Below, in pieces: positions 9,169 through 16,821 of a DNA stretch of 64,000 nt. Both the position numbers and the translations under genes were made by a program. Numbering within the stretch: position 1 is the first letter of the stretch; each line of letters starts with the position of its first letter. This stretch comes from Persicimonas caeni (GTDB lineage: Bacteria > Myxococcota_A > Bradymonadia > Bradymonadales > Bradymonadaceae): NCBI RefSeq assembly GCF_006517175.1, contig NZ_CP041186.1, forward strand, positions 1,054,001 to 1,118,000. The letters are read 5' to 3'. Below the pieces are notes generated by a model, which did no database searches, had not been told where the DNA came from, and was given only the letters and a program-made list of their open reading frames with translations.

Positions 9169-10574
9169 GTGACGAGCTCTCCGATCCACAAGTAGTCCGT
9201 CCTATTCTCGTCGTCGACGACGAGCAGAGCATGCGTGAATTTCTCACGATCATGCTCAAGAAGAAGGGACACGACGTCACCGTCGCCAAACGCGGCGAAG
9301 AAGCCTTGAACCTGCTCGACGAGGGGCAGCGATTCAGCCTTGTGATCACGGATCTGAAGATGCCCGGTATTGGAGGCCTCGAGGTGCTCCGAGGTGTCAA
9401 AAAGATCGACCCGGCATGTCAGGTCGTGGTCATGACCGCGTATGCCACGCCCGAGACGGCGATTTCTGCGATCAAAGATGGCGCCTACGACTACATCACC
9501 AAGCCCTTCAAAGTCGACGAAGCCCGGGTGGTCGTCGATCGCGCTCTCGAGAAATTCGACCTGCTGAGCGAAAACCTCTACCTCAAAAAGACGATTGAGG
9601 AACGAGAGAGTTTTGGCGACATGATCGGCCACTCCAAGCCGATGCAGCAGGTCTTCGAGATGATTTCGCGGGTGGCCAATAGTCAGACGACCATCCTTAT
9701 TGGTGGAGAGTCCGGCACAGGAAAGGAGTTGGTGGCGCGGGCCATCCATCAGCATAGCCAGCGCGCCGACAAACCCTTTTTGCCGATCAACTGCGGTGCC
9801 ATCCCCGAGAATCTCATCGAGAGCGAACTCTTCGGCCACAAAAAGGGAGCCTTTACGGGAGCGACCACCGACAAAAAGGGACTATTCGAGGCGGCCGACG
9901 GCGGCACTGTGTTTCTCGACGAAATCGGGGAGCTTCCCCAAAACACCCAGGTCAAGCTTTTGCGTGTGCTCCAAGAGCGCACCATCAAGCCTGTGGGCGG
10001 CAACGCCGAGATCTCGGTCGACTGCCGTGTGGTCGCGGCCACGAACCGCGATTTGCGCGAGGAAATCGCCGAAGGTCGCTTTCGTGAAGACCTGTACTAC
10101 CGCCTCAATGTCATCCCCATCGATCTCCCTCCGCTTCGCGCCCGCGGCTCGGACGTCAAGCTGCTCATCGAACATTTCGTCGACGTGTACGCCTCGCGCA
10201 TGGGAGTGGAGATCGACGGGATCGACTCCGAGGCGATGCGTATCCTGTTGAATTACAACTATCCAGGCAACGTGCGCGAGCTCCAGAATATTGTCGAGCG
10301 CGCTGTCACGCTGACCCGAGGGTCGATGATTGGGGTGGATGTGCTCCCCCCACACCTTCAGGAGGACTCCTTCTCGCGTGTCGCCCGTGACCTGGAGGTG
10401 CCTGCCGAAGGTCTCGATCTCGAAGGCATGGTCGAAGAACTCGAGCGCTCGCTCATCTCCAAGGCCCTCGAGCGCACCTCGGGGGTCAAGAAGGACGCCG
10501 CCGAACTTCTCGGCATCTCCTTTCGCAGCCTGCGCTATCGTCTCAAGAAGTACGAGATGAGCGACGAATCCTAA
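9165..10574 (+). CDS. pilR: PilR, sigma-54-dependent response regulator
   Basis: NtrC-family activator of 469 aa. The receiver domain (about residues 12-130) has the acidic pair VVDDEQ, phosphoacceptor VITDLKMPG (Asp63) and KPF switch lysine. The AAA+ domain (about 150-385) carries Walker A GESGTGKEL, the sigma-54 contact loop GAFTGA, Walker B GGTVFLDEIGEL and an arginine-finger region FREDLYYRLNV. The Fis-type HTH is at the C-terminus (AAELLGISFRSLRYRLKKY). It is coupled to pilS. Both pilin genes that follow have GG-N10-GC promoters, which agrees with PilR activating them. Upstream activator sites were not identified. Confidence 0.96.
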   Translation: MSDELSDPQVVRPILVVDDEQSMREFLTIMLKKKGHDVTVAKRGEEALNLLDEGQRFSLVITDLKMPGIGGLEVLRGVKKIDPACQVVVMTAYATPETAISAIKDGAYDYITKPFKVDEARVVVDRALEKFDLLSENLYLKKTIEERESFGDMIGHSKPMQQVFEMISRVANSQTTILIGGESGTGKELVARAIHQHSQRADKPFLPINCGAIPENLIESELFGHKKGAFTGATTDKKGLFEAADGGTVFLDEIGELPQNTQVKLLRVLQERTIKPVGGNAEISVDCRVVAATNRDLREEIAEGRFREDLYYRLNVIPIDLPPLRARGSDVKLLIEHFVDVYASRMGVEIDGIDSEAMRILLNYNYPGNVRELQNIVERAVTLTRGSMIGVDVLPPHLQEDSFSRVARDLEVPAEGLDLEGMVEELERSLISKALERTSGVKKDAAELLGISFRSLRYRLKKYEMSDES

Positions 10575-10588
10575 CTAATCGAGAAAAC

Positions 10589-10604
10589 TGGCGTAGTTAT
10601 TGCT
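10589..10604 (+). promoter_or_regulatory. Sigma-54 (-24/-12) promoter of the first pilin gene
   Basis: TGGCGTAGTTATTGCT has the invariant GG and GC separated by exactly 10 bp, lying 76 bp upstream of the pilin ATG at 10680 and immediately after pilR. With a PilR activator encoded next door, this is a well supported sigma-54 promoter. Confidence 0.7.
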
Positions 10605-10679
10605 CGCAAGATAGTATGCTCCTCGTGATCTATTCACTGAAACCACTGGTTTACTGACTGACTTTTCAAGGAGAAACCC

Positions 10680-11192
10680 ATGCGTTTGATCCATCCAGCA
10701 CTCAAGAACCGCCGAGGCTTGACCTTGGTCGAGCTGATGATCGTGGTCGCCGTCATCGGAATTCTGGCGAGCATCGCCGGGGTCTCCTACATCAAGTACG
10801 TCAAGAGCGCCAAGATCGGAAAGCTCAAGCAGTACGCCATGGAGGTGGCCAACGCCCAAGAGCAGTACAAGTCACAGAATAGCAGCTATATGGGTAACGG
10901 TGACGGTACAGCGATCACCTACGATGAAACGGCCTCGAGCCCCGATAAGTGGAAAGACCTGCTCGGATTCACCAAAGAAGGCCTCGCCGCACAGAACATC
11001 ACCGTGCAGACCGCCAACGGCGGCAGCACCGATGGATGTGCTGCCATTTGTGAGGAAGCGAACCGCAGCTTTGGCGGAATGTGGTATGCGGTGCGCGTAA
11101 CGCAGGACCTCGATCCCGACGATAGCGCCAATACCACCGTCGTGCTGCACTCCGAACTCGAACAACCGATCATCTTGAACGAAGGAAAGTGA
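10680..11192 (+). CDS. Type IV pilin-like protein 1 (minor pilin or second PilA)
   Basis: The 170-aa prepilin has a 12-residue basic leader ending in Gly (KNRRG), cleaved before LTLVE with the conserved Glu at +5, followed by the hydrophobic helix LMIVVAVIGILASIAGVSYI. The globular domain is short and has a single Cys pair (DGCAAIC) near residues 118-122. GGAG at 10670-10673 sits 6 bp before the ATG. It has its own sigma-54 promoter. Compared with the next pilin it is shorter and has one Cys pair instead of four Cys. It could be an alternative major pilin or a minor pilin; the sequence does not decide. Confidence 0.9.
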   Translation: MRLIHPALKNRRGLTLVELMIVVAVIGILASIAGVSYIKYVKSAKIGKLKQYAMEVANAQEQYKSQNSSYMGNGDGTAITYDETASSPDKWKDLLGFTKEGLAAQNITVQTANGGSTDGCAAICEEANRSFGGMWYAVRVTQDLDPDDSANTTVVLHSELEQPIILNEGK

Positions 11193-11332
11193 CAATTTTT
11201 GTCACCGCTGACATTGAGCGGCACTCAACTCGAGTACCGCGACGTCTGCGCCAAGTACCTATGACCGCCCCAAACTAGCTTCAGACGTAACGAAAGGCGG
11301 ATTGAAAGAAAAAATTTGTTTTTTTGTAAGCT

Positions 11333-11348
11333 TGGCAACAGACTTGCA
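11333..11348 (+). promoter_or_regulatory. Sigma-54 (-24/-12) promoter of pilA
   Basis: TGGCAACAGACTTGCA matches the -24/-12 consensus (GG-N10-GC, with TTGCA at -12), 75 bp before the pilA ATG. An A/T-rich tract (11306-11328) lies directly upstream, where activator or IHF contacts are common. Confidence 0.8.
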
Positions 11349-11422
11349 GAACTTGGAGACCGACAACGGTTTTCCGTGGTAGAGACAAACTGTCCCAGCA
11401 ACGCTCAAAAGGAGCCATTCCA

Positions 11423-12079
11423 ATGTTGAAGCATTTCCGTAAGAAAGAAGCAGGTTTCACCCTCGTCGAGCTGATGATTGTTGTCGCGATCATCGGTATC
11501 CTGGCCGCCATCGCCATCCCGGCGTTCATCAAGTACATCAAGCGCTCGAAGGCTTCGGAGGCCAACGGCATCGTCAAGAAGATGCAGGACGGCGCCAAGT
11601 CGTACTTCGAGAGCGACCAGGCGGGTTCGGCGGGAATCACCGGTGGTGACGCTGCCGAGCCATGGCACGACGGTTCTGAGGCCGGCCTGCCGATCCAGTT
11701 CGTCAACAAGGTATTCCCGGGCGGCGCTTCCGTGGCCGAACTCGAAACGCACGACGTAACCCCGGTCCAAGGCGCCAAAGCACGCCCCGGTCAGGTCGCC
11801 AACTGGACTGGAAACACCCTCGCAGCCGCCAACAAGCTCAACCTCGAGATGGTCGAGCCGACCTACTTCGGCTACGGTTATCGCCACTCCGGTCAGGGTG
11901 GCACGGCTGTCATGACCGCTTGGGGTTGCCACGACTTCACCGGCACCACCGGTGTCGACGTTCTGGGTGGTTGCCTGAGCGCCACCGACGCGCACACCTA
12001 CCGCGCCGTCTGCAGCGTCGACAACGCTCAACAGGGCCCCGAGTGCCTCCCGGGCGTCGTGCTCAACGAATTCGAGTAA
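11423..12079 (+). CDS. pilA: PilA, probable major type IV pilin
   Basis: The 218-aa prepilin has the leader [11 protein letters not shown], cleaved before FTLVE (Phe+1, Glu+5), then the classic helix [19 protein letters not shown]. The globular domain has four Cys in its last 60 residues (WGCHDF, GGCLSA, AVCSVD, PECLPG), enough for two disulfides including a C-terminal D-region loop. The ribosome binding site AAAAGGAG ends 8 bp before the ATG. Its promoter is the better of the two sigma-54 sites and two hairpins follow the stop, features expected of a strongly and separately expressed major pilin. It is larger than typical group IVa pilins (about 150 aa) but in the range of Myxococcus PilA. 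Confidence 0.95.
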   Translation: MLKHFRKKEAGFTLVELMIVVAIIGILAAIAIPAFIKYIKRSKASEANGIVKKMQDGAKSYFESDQAGSAGITGGDAAEPWHDGSEAGLPIQFVNKVFPGGASVAELETHDVTPVQGAKARPGQVANWTGNTLAAANKLNLEMVEPTYFGYGYRHSGQGGTAVMTAWGCHDFTGTTGVDVLGGCLSATDAHTYRAVCSVDNAQQGPECLPGVVLNEFE

Positions 12080-12096
12080 AGTTCAACTCGGATGAC

Positions 12097-12160
12097 CACG
12101 TGGCATAATGCCGCGTGACCAGATTGCCGCCGTGGTGATCCCGCGGCGGCAGTCGTTTCT
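12097..12160 (+). terminator. Two hairpins downstream of pilA, probable terminator
   Basis: A 9-bp stem (12097-12105 with 12109-12117, one wobble pair) is followed by a second GC-rich 8-bp stem (12125-12132 with 12144-12151) and a short T-rich stretch (TCGTTTCTT). The U-tract is imperfect, so partial read-through into the next gene is possible. Confidence 0.5.
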
Positions 12161-12187
12161 TGGCAGATCTACCACCCCGTCCCCACC

Positions 12188-14107
12188 TTGCTCGCACGCG
12201 GCTCGAACATATCCCACACTGGCCATCTGGTGATTGTCACCGGACTCATGGCGCTGACGATCCTTGTCATGTCTCCGGCGCTGGGAGGTGAGTGGCTCGG
12301 CGACGACCCGTTTCTGATCACCGAAACCGCGTGTAACCGGGGGCTGGAAGCAATTCCGTCTATCGTGAAGCAGCAAGCCCAACGCTGCAATTATCGACCG
12401 CTACGACACATTTCCTACGCGATTGACTACGCGGTGTGGGGCCTGCGGCCTTTCGGCTATCACCTGAGCAATTTGTTGTTACACTTGGGCGCGGTCGCCG
12501 CGACTTATCTCATCTATTTGCGCCTGGGACTCGTCCCTCTATTCGCCGCGATTGGGGCCGCAGTCGTCGCGATTCATCCGGTCCAAGTCGACGCCGTTGG
12601 CTACATCTCGGGACGCCGAGACGTGCTCATGGGGTTCTGTTACTTAATCGCGGTCATCGGCACCATTGAGGCGAGCCGCAGACGCCATGATAGCGGCGCC
12701 CAAGCAACCCCCGGAGGCTGGGCAGCATTGGCTGCTGTCGGTGCCATCGGCTCGGTGACAAGCAAAGAGATGGGGGTAACAATCGTCGCGATCATGGCCC
12801 TGTTTCTTGCCTTCGGAGGCCATGCGGCCTTTCGGCGCGACGCTAAGCTCGCTGAACCAATCTGGCAGCGGATACGACAGTTCCGCTGGCTCTTGGCACT
12901 GCTGGCGATCCCGGCGGGAGCCATGATTGTGTGGCGAGGTCTACTCCGGCCGGTGAGCACCGTCGCCGACTCGTGGTTTGGCGGGAGCCTGGTCAGCCAC
13001 GCGGCTACCGTTCTGGCGGTGCATGCGCGCTATCTGGAGCTCGTTGTCTTTCCCTGGCGCCTCGCCGGGGACTATGCGCCGCCCGTGATCGAGGTCGCCG
13101 AGAGTTTGCTCGATCCGGCCGCCCTTATGGGAGCACTTTGGATCAGCGCGCTTATCACAGCCATGGTCTTCGCTTACCGGAAGGATTGGCTGAAGATGTC
13201 GTACGGATTGGCCTGGTATTTGGTGACCATGCTACCGGTCAGCCACATCATCCCGCATCACGAGCTTGCCGCCGAACACTACCTGTACATTCCCCTCGTC
13301 GGTCTGGCGTTGAGCGTAGCCGCGCTTGGACAACGAGCGTGGAACGCACGGGATGTTGAACACCCCCGATTGCTCCGCCGCACCGTGGTTCTTGTGGTCC
13401 TCGTCGGCTTGAGCCTTCTCGGCACGCGCACTTTTCTGCGCGCCTTCGACTATCGCAGCGAAATCGCCCACGCGACTCAGACGGTACGACACTTCCCGAC
13501 CAGTGTTCGCGGGCGAGCGCGCCTTGGAATTGCCTTGCTCAATGATGATCAGTTCGACGCAGCCCGCCCCCACCTCGAGTACGTGTTAGGCACTTCGTTT
13601 CAGGGAAGCGCTCGGCTCGACGTGTTGAGAGAGTTGGGTCGGGCGTTCGTGATGCGCGGCGAACACGCCAAAGCGCAACGCCTGCTCAACGAATACCTGA
13701 CGGTTCGCCCCGATGATCTCGAGGCACTGGCAAACCTTTCGAAGGTCTATTTCGAGACAGGTGAACTCGCTCAGGCCCATCGACTCAACCAGCGACTCGT
13801 CGAGGTGGCACCGACATCGGCCGAACATCGCTACAAACTAGCCCTCACATCGTGGATGCTCGGCGACAAACTCACCGCGCGAGCACATGCGAGCCGAGCG
13901 CTCCAGGTCGAGCCCGACCACATCGATGCACTGCTCTTGGCGGCCAACCTGTGGGTGACAGAAGACCCTCGTAAGGCCGGTCAACTGCTGCGGCGAGCGC
14001 AGGATGCTCTCCGGCAGTCGCCCGAGCCCAATCATGTCCAACGCAATCAACTCTTGCGCAAGTTGAGAGAAAGACTAGATTATGCTCAACATGAGCGCAG
14101 TGATTGA
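12188..14107 (+). CDS. TMTC-like multipass membrane protein with TPR domain
   Basis: The 639-aa protein has about ten hydrophobic helices (residues 10-425) and a periplasm-facing or cytoplasmic TPR-like C-terminus (about 440-630). The first loop has a GDDPF acidic pair, then YRPLRHISYAID, PFGYHLSNLLLH, HPVQVDAVGYISGR and TSKEMGV. These are the hallmark blocks of TMTC/O-mannosyltransferase-like GT-C proteins with C-terminal TPRs. A GT-C enzyme would transfer sugar from a polyprenyl-phosphate donor on the outer leaflet. The start (TTG at 12188) is uncertain. The gene lies between pilA and the pilGHI-like genes, so pilin or pilus-associated glycosylation is a reasonable inference but is not shown. 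Confidence 0.7.
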   Translation: MLARGSNISHTGHLVIVTGLMALTILVMSPALGGEWLGDDPFLITETACNRGLEAIPSIVKQQAQRCNYRPLRHISYAIDYAVWGLRPFGYHLSNLLLHLGAVAATYLIYLRLGLVPLFAAIGAAVVAIHPVQVDAVGYISGRRDVLMGFCYLIAVIGTIEASRRRHDSGAQATPGGWAALAAVGAIGSVTSKEMGVTIVAIMALFLAFGGHAAFRRDAKLAEPIWQRIRQFRWLLALLAIPAGAMIVWRGLLRPVSTVADSWFGGSLVSHAATVLAVHARYLELVVFPWRLAGDYAPPVIEVAESLLDPAALMGALWISALITAMVFAYRKDWLKMSYGLAWYLVTMLPVSHIIPHHELAAEHYLYIPLVGLALSVAALGQRAWNARDVEHPRLLRRTVVLVVLVGLSLLGTRTFLRAFDYRSEIAHATQTVRHFPTSVRGRARLGIALLNDDQFDAARPHLEYVLGTSFQGSARLDVLRELGRAFVMRGEHAKAQRLLNEYLTVRPDDLEALANLSKVYFETGELAQAHRLNQRLVEVAPTSAEHRYKLALTSWMLGDKLTARAHASRALQVEPDHIDALLLAANLWVTEDPRKAGQLLRRAQDALRQSPEPNHVQRNQLLRKLRERLDYAQHERSD

Positions 14108-15026
14108 CAAATCTCGTCGGTCCAAGATTGTCCGGAAAACGGCGTCATTCGCGATGCTGGTGCTCCTAGTCATTGGACTACTCCATCTCAAAGTCTCGCT
14201 CGAAGTCGAGCGCAACTACCGCCCCTACATCTTCGATGCACGATATGATCTTCCCGGGCCGAAGATCCTGCGCGCAGCATCTCTCAATTACCGCACGGCT
14301 GCAGCAAGTCTGGTCTGGGTGCGCGGGGTTCAGCACTTCGCGCAGACCTTCGTTGCGCGTCGAGCGAGTGACGACGTCACGCAATATGCCCAAACCCTGG
14401 TCGAGCTGGACCCATATTTCTATAAGGTCTACTCCTGGCACAGCGCCGCTCGGATGCTCGCCGCCGGTTACCCGACACCGGCGGATACCGAAGCGGCCAA
14501 CGACCTATTGGAAGTCGGCATGGGCTACTTTCCTCGTGATTGGAGACTGCCGCACGAAGCCGCTGCCAACTATATCGGCTTTACTCGGGGAGTGGACCGC
14601 CCCACACGTCTTCGCCAACTGGAGCGCGGCATTGGGTTTGCGGAGGCCGCCGCAGCTCGCCCCCAGAGTCCCGATTCCATGATTTTTCTGGCGATTCGCT
14701 TTCGCGAAAAGCTCGCGCGTTTGCGCAATGAGTCCAACAGCGCCGCGTCCGCCGCGGTCGATCGCATCGATCCGGAGATGCTGGTGCGCCTCTACTTTCT
14801 CGCCCAGTCCCAGATGGCACGAGAATCGCTCTTCAATCGACTGCGCCGAGCCAATGCCACCGACCAGTTGACGAGCAGTCTCAGAGCCTACGCACTGCAG
14901 CAGTCGAAATGGTACGATACTTCCAGCAAGGCGTACCTGCCGTTTGCCACATTTACCACCCTGACCCCCGGACCCAGCCCTCGATTGGCCGAGGACGTTG
15001 CGACCTCCGCCAAGGAACAGCCATGA
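14082..15026 (+). CDS. PilG-like single-pass membrane protein, partner of the pilus ABC system
   Basis: The 314-aa protein has a basic N-terminus, one hydrophobic helix (about residues 24-42) and a long extracytoplasmic helical domain with TPR-like spacing (TQYAQTLVELDPYFYKVYSWHSA, FPRDWRLPHEAAANYI). It overlaps the upstream gene by 26 bp and its stop overlaps the ATG of the ABC ATPase by 4 bp, so the three ABC genes are translationally linked. In Myxococcus xanthus the equivalent slot after pilA holds pilG, needed with pilH and pilI for pili. The assignment rests on position and architecture, not on a motif. A second ATG at 14091 is possible. Confidence 0.6.
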   Translation: MLNMSAVIDKSRRSKIVRKTASFAMLVLLVIGLLHLKVSLEVERNYRPYIFDARYDLPGPKILRAASLNYRTAAASLVWVRGVQHFAQTFVARRASDDVTQYAQTLVELDPYFYKVYSWHSAARMLAAGYPTPADTEAANDLLEVGMGYFPRDWRLPHEAAANYIGFTRGVDRPTRLRQLERGIGFAEAAAARPQSPDSMIFLAIRFREKLARLRNESNSAASAAVDRIDPEMLVRLYFLAQSQMARESLFNRLRRANATDQLTSSLRAYALQQSKWYDTSSKAYLPFATFTTLTPGPSPRLAEDVATSAKEQP

Positions 15027-15976
15027 ACAGCCCCGAAGTTTTGCGAGTTGATGACGTGGCAAAGACCTTTCGCACTGGCTTCTTTCGCAAGCGAGTTCGG
15101 GCGGTCAAATCCGTGAGCTTTACGATTCATCACGGTGAAATCTTCGGGTTAATCGGCCCCAACGGTGCAGGCAAGTCGACGACCATCAAAATGCTGCTCG
15201 GCTTGGTGCGCCCCGACCGCGGCTCCATCAGCATGTTTGGCCAGACGGCCGATGACGTCTCCTTGCGAGACCGCATCGGATACCTGCCAGAAAACCCGAT
15301 GCTCTACGAGCACCTCACGGCCGTCGAATTACTCGACTTTTACGGCGGGTTGTTCGGCATGCCCAAACGCAAGCGGCGCGAACGCAGCGCCGAATTGCTG
15401 GAGCTGGTAGGGCTGTCTCACGCGCTCGACCGCCCTGTCGCCAAGTTTTCGAAGGGCATGAAGCAGCGTGCTGGCATCGCCCAGGCGCTCATCAACGACC
15501 CCGACCTGGTCATCCTCGACGAACCTCAGTCGGGGCTCGATCCGGTGGGACGGCACGAGATTCGCGATCTCGTCTTGCAGCTTCGCCGCTCGGGCAAGAC
15601 AATTCTCTTTTGCAGCCATATCCTTCCCGATGTTCAAGACATCTGCGACCGAGTCGCTGTTATGCACCGCGGTGAACTCAAAGACGTCGGATTCCTCCAC
15701 GAGCTCATCGGCACCGAAACCCTTTACTACGAGGTCTATGTGGGCGGGTGGCGCAATGCGCATCGTGAACTCCTCGAGGATGCGCTCATGGAGGTGGTGC
15801 CGGTCGGCGATCTGACGCGGCTCCAGCTGTCCGGAGACACGGAGCCCGAGCAAATTCTGCGCACATTCGCCGAGGTGGGCGTGCGTGTGGAGAGCTTACA
15901 GCCGCACAAAGAATCGCTCGAAGACGTATTCATGCGCGACACCGCGGATCCACCGAATTCCGACGTCGCCGTCTAA
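15023..15976 (+). CDS. pilH: PilH-like ABC transporter ATP-binding protein
   Basis: The 317-aa ATPase has Walker A GPNGAGKST (Lys51), a Q-loop region GYLPENPMLYEHLT, the signature FSKGMKQRAGIAQAL (a SKGM variant common in ABC-2 drug/polysaccharide exporters), Walker B LVILDEPQSGLDP and switch His in FCSHILPDV. A C-terminal extension of about 90 residues resembles those of CcmA/NatA-type ATPases. The ATG at 15023 overlaps the upstream stop (ATGA) and is preferred over an in-frame upstream start inside the previous gene. With the permease that follows it would form an ABC-2 exporter; in Myxococcus the PilGHI system is required for pilus biogenesis, but its substrate is unknown. Confidence 0.87.
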   Translation: MNSPEVLRVDDVAKTFRTGFFRKRVRAVKSVSFTIHHGEIFGLIGPNGAGKSTTIKMLLGLVRPDRGSISMFGQTADDVSLRDRIGYLPENPMLYEHLTAVELLDFYGGLFGMPKRKRRERSAELLELVGLSHALDRPVAKFSKGMKQRAGIAQALINDPDLVILDEPQSGLDPVGRHEIRDLVLQLRRSGKTILFCSHILPDVQDICDRVAVMHRGELKDVGFLHELIGTETLYYEVYVGGWRNAHRELLEDALMEVVPVGDLTRLQLSGDTEPEQILRTFAEVGVRVESLQPHKESLEDVFMRDTADPPNSDVAV

Positions 15977-16007
15977 GTCTCCCAAATCCTTTTTGCAGTA
16001 AACCACC

Positions 16008-16799
16008 ATGAGCCTGCCGAGTCTTGTCCGACAGTTTGGCGTCCTCACCAAGAACACGCTGCTCGAGTCGTTTCGCAACAAGCTTTTCTACGGCGTCCTT
16101 CTCTTTGCGCTGCTCGCCCTCGCTTCAACGGGGGTGTTCGGCGCGCTCAGTCTGCACCAGGAAGAGCGGGTCTTCAACGATTTGGTCTTGTTTAGCAGCG
16201 TGCTTTTTCTGGCGGGGATCACCATCTACCAAGGTGTGCGTACCATCCACCGCGAGATCGAAACTCACACCATCTTTACGGTGCTCGCAAAGCCGGTTTC
16301 GAGAGCCCAATTCGTAGTCGGCAAGTACCTTGGATCCCTGGTGGCCGTGAGCGTTGGGCTTCTGGTCATCCTCGGCCTCAAGGTCGGAACGGCCTACGCC
16401 GTTGGCTTCGAACTCACCCCCACATTGTTTGCGGCCTACTTCGGCGTGCTCCTGCAGCTTGCGCTGCTATTGGCCTTAACGATCTTCTTCAGCACGTTCT
16501 CCAGTCCGATTTTAAGTGCGCTGTTCACCGGAGGCGTGTTCATCGCCGGAAGTCTGACGCCCCAATTGCGTGAGGCCATCACTTACTTCGCCAAACAAGG
16601 CAATCCTGCGCGCTACGTGGCTGAGGCGGCCGTTTTCGTGCTTCCAGACTTCGAGAAGCTCAACCTATCGTACGAGTTGACCCACCAGATCGCGATTCCA
16701 GCCGCATATATGGTGCAGGCAAGCTTGTACGCGTTCACCTATGTCGCGCTGCTGCTGCTGTGCGCATGCATCGTCTTCGAGCGCAGGGACTTCTCCTGA
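16008..16799 (+). CDS. pilI: PilI-like ABC-2 type permease
   Basis: The 263-aa protein has six predicted membrane helices: about residues 25-45, 55-75 and 105-130, then 140-165, 170-190 and 235-258. Between helices 2 and 3 is the segment IHREIETHTIFTVLAKPVSRAQF, a conserved amphipathic block of ABC-2/NatB-like permeases. It starts 31 bp after the ATPase gene. It would be the membrane half of the exporter with the PilH-like ATPase. The length and helix count fit the family. Confidence 0.85.
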   Translation: MSLPSLVRQFGVLTKNTLLESFRNKLFYGVLLFALLALASTGVFGALSLHQEERVFNDLVLFSSVLFLAGITIYQGVRTIHREIETHTIFTVLAKPVSRAQFVVGKYLGSLVAVSVGLLVILGLKVGTAYAVGFELTPTLFAAYFGVLLQLALLLALTIFFSTFSSPILSALFTGGVFIAGSLTPQLREAITYFAKQGNPARYVAEAAVFVLPDFEKLNLSYELTHQIAIPAAYMVQASLYAFTYVALLLLCACIVFERRDFS

Positions 16800-16821
16800 C
16801 CTCCCAACCGTCGGATCCGTG

